A stretch of DNA of 10,032 nucleotides, taken from NCBI GenBank assembly GCA_937965895.1, contig CALCKS010000317.1, positions 1-10,032 of the forward strand, given 5' to 3'. Each line of letters starts with the position of its first letter. The first letter of the stretch is position 1. This document shows, piece after piece, positions 1 to 5,893 of this stretch. The notes beneath the pieces were generated by a model. The model did no database searches. It saw only the letters and a list, made by a program, of their open reading frames with translations, and had not been told where the DNA came from. This stretch comes from an uncultured Campylobacter sp. Lineage in GTDB: Bacteria > Campylobacterota > Campylobacteria > Campylobacterales > Campylobacteraceae. Both the position numbers and the translations under genes were made by a program.

Positions 1-561
1 CTGCCACCGAGTCCGACGACGATGTTGCGCAGTTCGCGGTCATTGAGATCGACGCACCGCTTCCACGAAATCGTGCGGGGATCTATCCCCAGTTCATTGC
101 CGTGGTGAATGTGATTGTCTATGAGAGCCGCAATCAAATTATTTGCAGAGGAAATCGCGTGGATGTCGCCCGTAAAGTGCAAATTGATTTCTTCCATCGG
201 AACGATCTGCGCGTATCCGCCTCCGCAGGCTCCGCCTTTTATACCGAAACAGGGACCCAAAGACGGTTCGCGGAGCGCGAGCACCGTTTTTTTTCCGATA
301 CGGTTGAGCGCATCGGCAAGCCCTATCGAAACGGTCGACTTGCCCTCCCCCGCGCTCGTCGGCGTTACGGCGGTAACGAGGATGAGGCGCGCGCTTGCGT
401 CCAGAGCGCGTTTTCGTAAAGCACGAAGCGTTTCTGCGATGAGTTTCGCTTTGTACTGTCCGAACGGTTCGATTCCGTCCGCATCAATGCCGATGCGCTG
501 TGCGATGTCCGCGATCGGAAGCATTCGATTTTTTTTGCGCTATTTCGATATCCGACAACAT
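1..561 (-). CDS. fhs: Formate-tetrahydrofolate ligase, N-terminal part (frameshift near start, cut by window edge)
   Basis: Cytoplasmic enzyme that joins formate to tetrahydrofolate using ATP, giving 10-formyl-THF for one-carbon metabolism. Reading the minus strand gives the family N-terminus almost residue by residue: MLPIADIAQRIGI, then ILVTAVTPTSAGEGKSTVS (the ATP P-loop, normally TPAGEGKTT), LREPSLGPCFGIKGGACGGG, YAQIVPMEEINLHFTGD, HAISSANNLIAALIDNHIHH and WKRCVDLNDRELRNIVVGLG. About 190 of the usual ~550 residues are present; the rest lies left of base 1. The best start is ATG at 561, giving MLSDIEIAQ as in the family, but the run of eight T at 529-536 puts it out of frame with the rest; seven would give MLSDIEIAQKNRMLPIAD. 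As written, the intact frame can only begin at ATG 524. The family assignment is certain; the frameshift is probably a sequence error. Confidence 0.95.
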
Positions 562-567
562 AACATA

Positions 568-597
568 ATTATATGCGCGAACGCGGGCTTTTGTAAA
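568..597 (-). promoter_or_regulatory. Promoter of fhs, possibly giving a leaderless mRNA
   Basis: On the minus strand a perfect TATAAT -10 box (573 to 568) lies 18 bp downstream of a TTTACA -35 box (597 to 592). Transcription would begin about seven bases after the -10 box, near 561, which is the A of the fhs ATG. No Shine-Dalgarno sequence can fit between, so a leaderless or nearly leaderless transcript is inferred. The -35 box is also one arm of the TGTAAA/TTTACA inverted repeat discussed for the TetR operators. Confidence 0.55.
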
Positions 598-664
598 TCG
601 CTTTACACGACGCTTTAAACTTGACAATGTAAAGTTTTTACGCTATTATCTTGACACTGTAAAG
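592..664. promoter_or_regulatory. Cluster of TGTAAA boxes, likely TetR-family operators
   Basis: Five copies of TGTAAA or its complement occur in 73 bp between the divergent fhs and tetR genes: TGTAAA 592-597, TTTACA 602-607 (together an inverted repeat with a 4-base spacer), TGTAAA 628-633, TTTAC 637-641 (with the previous one, GTAAA-GTT-TTTAC), and TGTAAA 658-663. In addition 620-634 and 650-664 are 15-bp direct repeats (CTTGACAATGTAAAG and CTTGACACTGTAAAG) with one mismatch, exactly 30 bp apart, about three helix turns. They overlap the -35 box and the start point of the tetR promoter, and the first box overlaps the fhs -35 box. Binding by the adjacent regulator is inferred from position, as is usual for autoregulated TetR genes. 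Confidence 0.55.
621..649 (+). promoter_or_regulatory. Promoter of the tetR operon
   Basis: Consensus TTGACA (621-626), a 17-bp spacer and TATTAT (644-649): a near-ideal sigma-70 promoter. The start point would be near 656, inside the second 15-bp direct repeat, so a protein bound to the repeats would block initiation. A second TTGACA at 651-656 belongs to the direct repeat and has no matching -10 box before the start codon at 682. Confidence 0.7.
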
Positions 665-681
665 ATTAAAAGGGAGTACTT

Positions 682-1284
682 ATGCAAAAATTGAATTTGC
701 CGTATCACCGCGAAGGATTAAAAAATCTTTTAATCGAAAAAGGTATCGAAATCGTCAATACCGACGGGCTACAGTCTTTTTCGCTGAGAAAAGCGGCGAC
801 GGCCTGCAAGGTAAGCCATGCCGCCCCATACAGTCATTTTCACAACAAAGAAGAATTGCTCAACGCGATGCAGCTGCACATCACTGAGCGCTTTTCGAAA
901 ACGCTCGAAGCCGCGATCGCCGAAAACAAAAAGCCTTCTGAATTGTTAAAAAATTTGGGCACGGCCTATGTTTCTTTTTTTATTGAAAATCCCGCCTATT
1001 TTCAATTTTTGTATTCAAAGTCGGACATAAAGGTCGATTTAACTTTATCCGTGCCGGATGAAGAAAACTATGCGCCTTTTATCCTGTATAAAAACAGCGT
1101 CCTGTCATTGCTTACGCAAAATAAAGTCCCGAAAAAAAAGCAAATCGATATTTTAATAACGATATGGGCTTTTATTCACGGACTTACGGCGTTGGCGACA
1201 ATGAAAAACGTGTGCTACGACAAAAATTGGAAAGAAAAAATCGGCGATTTTATGGACGTGCTCGAGCCGTCATTTTTAAAGTAA
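682..1284 (+). CDS. TetR/AcrR-family transcriptional regulator with WHG-type C-terminal domain
   Basis: A 200-residue DNA-binding repressor-type protein, normal length for the family. Residues about 10-60 are the TetR N-terminal domain: a first helix (REGLKNLLIEKGIEIVNTDG), then the helix-turn-helix FSLRKAATACKVSHAAPYSH and the closing FHNKEELLNAM. The C-terminal half ends in IWAFIHGLTALATMKN, the tryptophan/histidine/glycine signature of the WHG ligand-binding domain; the ligand cannot be read from sequence. ATG 682 has a ribosome site (AGGGAG 671-676). It is first of three co-directional genes, 18 bp before the EFR1 ferredoxin, and divergent from fhs. The TGTAAA boxes over its own promoter suggest autoregulation and control of the downstream redox genes. 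An A8 run inside the gene (PKKKQ) is in frame. Confidence 0.93.
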   Translation: MQKLNLPYHREGLKNLLIEKGIEIVNTDGLQSFSLRKAATACKVSHAAPYSHFHNKEELLNAMQLHITERFSKTLEAAIAENKKPSELLKNLGTAYVSFFIENPAYFQFLYSKSDIKVDLTLSVPDEENYAPFILYKNSVLSLLTQNKVPKKKQIDILITIWAFIHGLTALATMKNVCYDKNWKEKIGDFMDVLEPSFLK

Positions 1285-1302
1285 GGGCACAAGAGGTACG
1301 AT

Positions 1303-2067
1303 ATGAACGGAATGTATTTCAGCGGAACGGGAAACACAAAATACTGTACGGAAGCGTTTGCACAAGCGACCGGCGGCAGGGCTTGCAGCATGGAATCGGA
1401 CGAAGCGCTTGAAATCTTACGCGCATCGGATGAAATCGCGCTCGGTTATCCTATTTACTTCAGCGATATCCCGCGCATTGTAAAAGCGTTTATTTTAAAA
1501 CATGCCGATATGTTCCGCGGAAAGCGCGTTTTTGTGATCGCAACGATGGGCCTTTTCAGCGGAGACGGCGCGGGGCTTGCGGCCAGGCTGCTCCGAAAAT
1601 GCGGAGCCGCCGTTACCGGAGGCTTACATCTGCACATGCCGGATTGTATCGCCGATGTAAAGCTTTTAAAAAAAACGCTGAAAGAAAACAGGGGGCTCAT
1701 AGCGGCGGCGCAAAAAAAGATTTTGCAAGCGGCGGAAGGCATAAAGCGGGGAATCTATCCGAAAGACGGCTTATCGTTTTTTCACAGAATCGCAGGCTTA
1801 TTCGGCCAGCGCCTGTGGTTTAAAATGCATGCGAAAAAACTGTGCGAACGGCTCAAAATCAAAACGGAACGCTGCATCGGCTGCGGCATATGCGCGGCAC
1901 ATTGTCCTTCAAAATCATTATATATCGAAAACAATAAAGCCGTATTCCATCCCGGAAACTGCACGATATGCTATCGATGCATAAACAACTGCCCCGCAAA
2001 GGCGATTACGCTTATCGGTACAGACGTATTCGAACAGTGCCGTTTTGAAAATTATGCAGCGCAATAA
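1303..2067 (+). CDS. EFR1-family ferredoxin: flavodoxin-like domain fused to two [4Fe-4S] clusters
   Basis: A 254-residue cytoplasmic electron carrier. The N-terminus begins MYFSGTGNTKYC, the flavodoxin FMN-phosphate loop (SGTGNT at residues 7-12); LGYPIYFSDIPRIVKAF and VFVIATMGLFSGDGAG are the following flavodoxin-fold strands. The C-terminal part carries two classical ferredoxin motifs: C191-C194-C197-C201-P and C220-C223-C226-C230-P, each CxxCxxCxxxCP. The combination and length match the EFR1 family of anaerobes, whose partner proteins are mostly unknown. ATG 1303 is preceded by AAGAGG (1291-1296) and begins 18 bp after tetR. Probably translated from the tetR operon mRNA. Runs of A7 and A8 within this gene are in frame, in contrast to the broken minus-strand genes nearby. 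Confidence 0.92.
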   Translation: MNGMYFSGTGNTKYCTEAFAQATGGRACSMESDEALEILRASDEIALGYPIYFSDIPRIVKAFILKHADMFRGKRVFVIATMGLFSGDGAGLAARLLRKCGAAVTGGLHLHMPDCIADVKLLKKTLKENRGLIAAAQKKILQAAEGIKRGIYPKDGLSFFHRIAGLFGQRLWFKMHAKKLCERLKIKTERCIGCGICAAHCPSKSLYIENNKAVFHPGNCTICYRCINNCPAKAITLIGTDVFEQCRFENYAAQ

Positions 2068-2079
2068 TTAGGAGACAAT

Positions 2080-2526
2080 ATGAAAAAAACACTTACCTTA
2101 TTTTTCCGTATGATGATTTTCGCTGCGCTCTATTCCCTGTATTCTCAAGCGGCGGACGATAAAACGCTCTTTGACGTAGAAATCGTCGTTACCGGCATAA
2201 AAGAAAAGTTGGGAACAATCGTTATCAGTATCCACGATTCCTCCGAAAGTTTTCGCAAACGTCTTCCGTATAGAACCGCCGAAACGGCAGCTGACGGAGA
2301 AAAGGCGGTATATCGCATACGGCTCAAAGCCGGAGAGTATGCGTTTTGCGTTTATCACGACGTCAACGGCGACGGAAAACTGAATACGAACGCGATCGGC
2401 ATACCGAAAGAGCCGTTCGGATTCAGCAATTACGACGGCAAAGGCCCGCCCGGCAACTTCAAAAAACACAAGGTTTTTATAGACGGCACGGCGACGGTAA
2501 CCATCCCCTTGGTAAAAATGAATTAA
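2080..2526 (+). CDS. Secreted DUF2141 domain protein
   Basis: A 148-residue exported protein of unknown function. Residues 1-24 are a signal peptide (KK, a hydrophobic stretch FFRMMIFAALYSLY, then SQA before the mature AADDK). The mature part is a whole DUF2141 domain: GTIVISIHDSSESF near its start, then AGEYAFCVYHDVNGDGKLNT, and GIPKEPFGFSNYDGKGPPGNF, the strongly conserved 'YHD-N-G-GKL-TN--GIPKE-FGFSN' block. The fold is probably a beta sandwich acting in the periplasm or on the cell surface. ATG 2080 has the ribosome site TAGGAG directly upstream and lies 12 bp after the EFR1 gene, so it is the third gene of the tetR operon. Why a redox carrier and a DUF2141 protein share a regulator is not known. 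Confidence 0.88.
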   Translation: MKKTLTLFFRMMIFAALYSLYSQAADDKTLFDVEIVVTGIKEKLGTIVISIHDSSESFRKRLPYRTAETAADGEKAVYRIRLKAGEYAFCVYHDVNGDGKLNTNAIGIPKEPFGFSNYDGKGPPGNFKKHKVFIDGTATVTIPLVKMN

Positions 2527-2611
2527 TCCTTAAAATCAACGTTTCGGCAGTCGCACAATCCGCACTCAAAGAACAATTGGGCGTACAGTGCTGAAACGCG
2601 CGCGCAAGTTC
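2527..2611. other. Short spacer between convergent genes
   Basis: The 85 bp between the DUF2141 stop and the rsuA stop hold no gene. CGTTTCGGCA at 2540-2549 can pair with TGCTGAAACG at 2589-2598 (nine pairs plus one G-U) around a 39-base loop, but no U-run follows, so it is not a convincing terminator. A convergent pair would be expected to have one here. Confidence 0.4.
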
Positions 2612-3365
2612 TCAAATTCGGTATAGCAGTTCGATTTCGTCTTCGGAAAGTTCATGCCAATCGCCTTTCGCGAAGCTTTCGTCCAGCCGAAGCGCGCCGA
2701 TCGCGATGCGCTTCAGATAGACGACTTCGTTTCCGAGCGCGGAAAAGATGCGCTTTACTTCGTGAAATTTTCCTTCACAGATCGTAAGCGTACATTCGTC
2801 TTTTTCATCGCCGCTGCCGAGCCACACGAGCTCCGCGCTTTTGCAGTCGGCTTCTTTTTCTCTTCCTTCAGGCTCCATGTGCATGCCTTGCGCACATTTG
2901 CAAACGTATGCCGCCCCTTCTTCGCTTCGAACTTTTTTGCTAGGCGCACAACATACGTTTTTCCGCATTCGCTTTTCGGAGCAGTGATGCGGTGTGTGAG
3001 CGCTCCATCGGTCGTCAGAATAAGTAAACCTTCGGTATCGCAGTCGAGCCTTCCGATCGTATGCAGATTTTCTTCGAAAAAAGGCGTGCGGTATGGATCG
3101 CCTAGCAAATCGAAAACCGTTTCGTAAAGCCCGTCGCGCTTTGCACACACGAATCCCGAAGGCTTATGCATCATGAGATAGACGGCTTTGCGAACTTCGA
3201 TTCTTTTGCCCCGTACGGCGACGACATCGTTCTCGTCATCGATGCTGATCGATGCGTCGGATACGCTGTTACCGTTTACCGTCACGGCGCCCGAGCGGAG
3301 CAGTTTTTTACGGAAGAGCGGGAACCCAAGCCCCCGTGAGACAGTAATTTGTCGAGGCGGATCAT
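2612..3365 (-). CDS. rsuA: RsuA-family 16S rRNA pseudouridine synthase, broken by two homopolymer frameshifts
   Basis: Converts a specific uridine in rRNA (U516 of 16S rRNA for RsuA itself) to pseudouridine. The correct start is ATG 3365, which reads MIRLDKLLSHGGLGSRSSVK, the S4 RNA-binding domain; a six-A run (3309-3304) where seven are needed then shifts the frame into KLLRSGAVTVNG. The catalytic domain follows: YLMMHKPSGFVCAKRDG, GRLDCDTEGLLILTTDG (with the catalytic Asp of GRLDxDT) and HRITAPKSECGKTYVVRL. A second six-A run (2938-2933, again one short) shifts to KVRSEEGAAYVCKC, then LTICEGKFHEVKRIFSALGN and IGALRLDESFAKGDWHEL up to TGA 2612. The restored protein is about 250 residues, near family length. 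It starts 6 bp after the citrate synthase stop, so they are probably cotranscribed. RsuA is favoured over RluB/E/F by HRITAP--ECGKTY; the exact target is less sure. Confidence 0.9.
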
Positions 3366-3371
3366 AAGCGC

Positions 3372-3750
3372 CTACTTTATGCGCTTTTCGATCGGAACGT
3401 AATCGCGCACGTCGCACACGTTTTTGTACGCCGGCCGGTAAATTCTGCCGCCTGCGACGATCTCTTCGATGCGGTGCGCGCTCCAGCCCGCAATGCGCGA
3501 AATCGCAAAAATGGGCGTGTAGAGTTCACGCGGGATATTGAGCATCGAATACACAAAGCCGGAATAAAAATCGACGTTCGGGCAGATCTTTTTTTTCACC
3601 TTCGTGCACTTCGGCAAGCACGTCGGGAGAAATTTTCGCGATAAGGTCATAGAGGCGGAATTCCGCTTCGCACTTTTTTTCTTTTGTAAGCTTGGAAGCC
3701 TTTTCGTGCAAAAGCACCGCCCTCGGATCGTCGATCGTATACACCGCGTG
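3372..3750 (-). CDS. gltA: Citrate synthase, C-terminal part (frameshifted; N-terminus lost at the sequence join)
   Basis: Condenses acetyl-CoA and oxaloacetate to citrate. The fragment begins HAVYTIDDPRAVLLHEKA, containing the catalytic His and substrate-binding DPRA Arg of the family (E. coli GHRVYKNYDPRA). It continues AEFRLYDLIAKISPDVLAEV, then after a frameshift CPNVDFYSGFVYSML with the catalytic Asp of NVDFYSG, IPRELYTPIFAISRIAGWSA, and the tail GGRIYRPAYKNV to TAG 3372. The shift is in eight T at 3589-3596; seven would join EVHEGEKK to ICPNVDFYSG without loss. About 125 residues of a usual ~430 remain. Upstream of the His codon the reading gives RPR where the family has Gly-x-Gly, and a stop follows at 3762-3760, so the gene is cut there. 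It lies 6 bp ahead of rsuA. Identity is secure; whether the break is natural is doubtful. Confidence 0.9.
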
Positions 3751-3765
3751 CCTCGGTCTTTAAAT
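3745..3765. other. Probable chimeric join between two genomes
   Basis: To the left is in-frame citrate synthase up to the conserved His codon; to the right begins AAATTTTAA-type DNA typical of Campylobacter spacers, with no trace of the missing 300 citrate synthase residues. Base composition, codon use and promoter style all change here. No insertion sequence, tRNA, integrase or target-site duplication is visible that would explain a natural insertion. Confidence 0.75.
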
Positions 3766-3789
3766 TTTAAGACGGCAAACTTAAAATTT
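3762..3789. terminator. Perfect 10-bp hairpin beside the join, possible bidirectional terminator
   Basis: AAATTTTAAG (3762-3771), an 8-base loop ACGGCAAA and CTTAAAATTT (3780-3789) form a perfect stem. The stem is AT-only apart from its G-C closing pair, so as a terminator it would be weak, yet it is flanked by T-rich DNA on both sides. It could be the 3' end of a lost Campylobacter-side gene that preceded the TolC gene. The stem also begins within a few bases of the genome switch. Confidence 0.4.
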
Positions 3790-3824
3790 CCTCATCCGTT
3801 TTATAAAATTTTAATCCCCTTTCG

Positions 3825-3832
3825 TATAAAAT
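3825..3832 (+). promoter_or_regulatory. Candidate -10 box for the TolC-family gene
   Basis: TATAAAAT at 3825-3832 matches the extended -10 element of Campylobacter sigma-70 promoters, which usually lack a -35 box and have periodic T-rich DNA upstream, as seen at 3785-3820. The start would be near 3838, leaving a short leader of about 25 bases before the TTG at 3864. Confidence 0.45.
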
Positions 3833-3863
3833 GCATTAAAATTTCATTTATAAAGAGCTTGCT

Positions 3864-5447
3864 TTGAATAAATTTGCGATTACCCCTATTCTAATCACCT
3901 TGGCTTTAACTATCGGTGCGGATTTCTTAAACGCAGCGAATAAATTTAGCTCCGCTTCATCAAAACCTGCCTCAAATAAAACGTCTACTCAAAGCCAAGC
4001 AGCCGCGCAAAACACTCAGAGCGCTTTGGAAAAATATCTCTCCGCTCCCGAGACGGGCCCCAAACAAGATAGCTCGCAAGACGCCTCAAAGAATTCAAAC
4101 CCAAAAGCCCCTACTAAAATTTACCGACTAGATAGATCAAAAATACGAGATATAAATCAAAAAAGATTGGATGGACAGCTTGATTCAAATTTTAAAGCGG
4201 GCCCAAGCTCCTTCTCCTTCGACGCCTTGTTAGAGCATACTTTAGCCAATTCTCCGAGTTTAAATTTAACAAGACTGGATGTGCAAAGCGCGCGCAACGA
4301 GCTTGAGTATCAAAAGGCCTCACGCTATCCCGAGCTTGGAATTAATGCCAATAGCGAATACGCCAAACGCTACGGCGCCCGCTACAACTCCGTGCAGATT
4401 GGCGACGATAGCCTGGTCTCGCAAAGCGGCTACGGAGATTCCGTCTCGCTTGTGCTGCGCCAAGATATATTTAAATTCGGCGCGGATGAGTTAGCGATCG
4501 AAGCTGCCGAAGAGAATATCAAACAAGCAGATCTTAAAAGATGCTCTGCTTATATAGACGGCTCTATCAAGCTTTTGGAGCTTTACGACGAGGCGCTCGG
4601 ATATAAAAACAGAATAGAAATCTATGAGCGGTTAAAAGACGCCTACGAGATGCTTTATATCTATGAAAAGAGACTATCTGGCGCAGGAGAGCTAAGTAAA
4701 ACAGCTCTCGCAGATCAAGCCATAGCGTTAGCCGATACTAGCTATGAGCTGTCTCAATTAGAACTAAACGCAAATAATGTTTTAAATAAAATTTACTCGC
4801 TTTCCGGAGTTAAAATTCCAAACGTGTTTTATCTTTCGGATCTAGGCGGAGCTAATAGTATCAGCTCGGACTTCGTACCCTTTGAAGATAGCGTAATCGC
4901 TAAAGGATTTGATCATGAATTAGCCGCAAATGAGCTAAGTATGAGATCGCAAGAGAGGCTTTATTATCCTACCGTTTCGCTATACGGCAGATACGATCTT
5001 TACGGCAGCGACAGAGACGACTTTAGCCGCGCCGGAAAGGATGTCAAAAGACATGGATATAGAGCGGGACTTACAGTGCATATGAGCCTGTTTGACGGAG
5101 GCAAGCGTGCCGCACAGATTAAAGAAAAGCAGATAAATAAAGAGAGGATTTTATCTAAAAAAGAAGAAGCTAAATTAGAATACGAAAAGCAGATCGCAGA
5201 TCTTAAACTCTTTCTATCCAAAAAGGACGAATACGATAAAATCCTATCCAATTCCTCTAAAATCTCAAAAGATATCCTAACTATGCAAAAGAGATTAAAT
5301 GCCGGTAACGAAAGCTCAAAGATAGATGTCTTAAACTCTCTAATAGCTTCTTTAAAAAAGGAATTAGCCCTAAGAGATCATGCGCAAAAAGCCAGTTTTA
5401 ATATCAAAAAAGCGGAACTAATGTCTAGATACGGAAGGTGTGAGTAG
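3864..5447 (+). CDS. TolC-family outer-membrane efflux protein, probably of a type I secretion system
   Basis: A 527-residue outer-membrane channel protein. Translation starts at TTG 3864; no ATG lies near, an in-frame stop is at 3837-3839, AAAGAG (3852-3857) is the ribosome site, and the first residues form a good signal peptide (MNKFAITPILITLALTIGA, cut after FLNA about residue 24). Residues ~25-115 are a Ser/Gln/Asn/Ala-rich low-complexity linker. From residue 118 (SFDALLEHTLANSPSLN) the outer-membrane efflux fold begins: long amphipathic helices (AARNEL-type, ELAIEAAEENIKQADLK, TALADQAIALADTSYELSQL), the second-repeat strand YPTVSLYGRYDLYGSDRDDF and LTVHMSLFDGGKRAAQIKEK, where the FDGG/KRAA turn is typical, and a C-terminal coiled coil. 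A trimer would span the outer membrane and reach a periplasmic adaptor. Its presence about 0.9 kb before an RTX gene suggests it exports that protein, but no ABC transporter or adaptor is in the window. Confidence 0.9.
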   Translation: MNKFAITPILITLALTIGADFLNAANKFSSASSKPASNKTSTQSQAAAQNTQSALEKYLSAPETGPKQDSSQDASKNSNPKAPTKIYRLDRSKIRDINQKRLDGQLDSNFKAGPSSFSFDALLEHTLANSPSLNLTRLDVQSARNELEYQKASRYPELGINANSEYAKRYGARYNSVQIGDDSLVSQSGYGDSVSLVLRQDIFKFGADELAIEAAEENIKQADLKRCSAYIDGSIKLLELYDEALGYKNRIEIYERLKDAYEMLYIYEKRLSGAGELSKTALADQAIALADTSYELSQLELNANNVLNKIYSLSGVKIPNVFYLSDLGGANSISSDFVPFEDSVIAKGFDHELAANELSMRSQERLYYPTVSLYGRYDLYGSDRDDFSRAGKDVKRHGYRAGLTVHMSLFDGGKRAAQIKEKQINKERILSKKEEAKLEYEKQIADLKLFLSKKDEYDKILSNSSKISKDILTMQKRLNAGNESSKIDVLNSLIASLKKELALRDHAQKASFNIKKAELMSRYGRCE

Positions 5448-5700
5448 GCCGTTTGGGGTAGCCAAGTAGATGATTTGGTAGTTAGCCCAATAGATAGTTT
5501 AAGCAGCTATGGCATTTTAACATAGCGTCTTGCATTTGTTTTTAGGCCTTGTATTTTGCTGCGCTGGGAAGTAAAATTTTAAAATTTAGAGTAGCAAAAG
5601 ACCTTGAAATTCGATATGGTAAAGCACTTTTAAATTTTAAATATACCGTAAGAATAAAAGGGTAAAATGTGGCGAAATTTTTATATGAGTAGGGGATTTG
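5448..5700. other. AT-rich spacer with palindromes, no convincing gene
   Basis: No frame here codes for a plausible protein. It contains a 14-bp perfect palindrome (AAATTTTAAAATTT, about 5574-5588), a related TTTTAAATTTTAAA near 5629-5642, and an imperfect pairing of TTGGGGTA (5454-5461) with TAGCCCAA about 25 bases on. A 15-residue frame from ATG 5667 (behind AAAAGGG) overlaps the next small ORF but is too short to call a gene. A minus-strand frame across 5542-5802 is rich in Phe/Tyr/Ile as expected of noncoding AT-rich DNA. Confidence 0.5.
5506..5526 (+). terminator. Weak stem-loop after the TolC-family gene
   Basis: GCTATG (5506-5511) and CATAGC (5521-5526) form a perfect 6-bp stem around a 9-base loop, followed by T-rich GTCTTGCATTTGTTTTT. 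It sits about 60 bp after the TolC stop and may be a modest rho-independent terminator; the T-run is displaced by several bases, so the call is tentative. Confidence 0.35.
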
Positions 5701-5847
5701 ATGAGAGATTATGATAAGGAGCCGATAGCAGCTGTAAAAGCTCGTTGCAATACAGACGCTAAAACGGATAAACGCTCTGCCAAGCAAGCTCCAATAAAAC
5801 AAATCCTGCTTTCTACTATATATTTATTAGCGCATAGGCGAATATAA
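5701..5847 (+). CDS. Possible 48-residue basic peptide
   Basis: A small open frame, MRDYDKEPIAAVKARC at its start and LLSTIYLLAHRRI at its end, with AGGGG (5691-5695) five bases before the ATG. It is basic (about 11 Lys/Arg against 5 Asp/Glu) and has a short hydrophobic patch near the C-terminus but no clear signal peptide or membrane span. It lies 46 bp before the 155-residue gene on the same strand. I do not recognise it. The ribosome site supports translation; the lack of any recognisable family or good codon pattern argues against. It may be a chance frame. Confidence 0.25.
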   Translation: MRDYDKEPIAAVKARCNTDAKTDKRSAKQAPIKQILLSTIYLLAHRRI

Positions 5848-5893
5848 GCATATCGTAAAATCTAAGATTATTAAATTTCTTGAGGAGGAGAGA

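Noticed and set aside
102..618. Two overlapping plus-strand open frames (102-419 and 115-618)
   Set aside because: They lie antisense to fhs, whose minus-strand reading matches the family nearly residue by residue; the plus-strand products resemble nothing.
2527..2611. Remnant of a protein-coding gene after DUF2141 (reading SAVAQSALKEQLGVQ)
   Set aside because: The stretch is under 20 residues and has no start or family match; too short to call a pseudogene.
2654..3127. Plus-strand open frame of 157 residues
   Set aside because: Antisense shadow of rsuA; rich in Phe/Ser/Arg with no domain, while the opposite strand has clear catalytic motifs.
3745..3790. Natural insertion of a genomic island into gltA
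   Set aside because: No integrase, direct repeats, tRNA or insertion-sequence end is visible, and the two sides differ as whole genomes do; a chimera is simpler.
5542..5802. Minus-strand open frame of 86 residues
   Set aside because: Phe/Tyr/Ile/Ser-rich translation of AT-rich spacer without a ribosome site or recognisable family; overlaps palindromes and a better plus-strand candidate.
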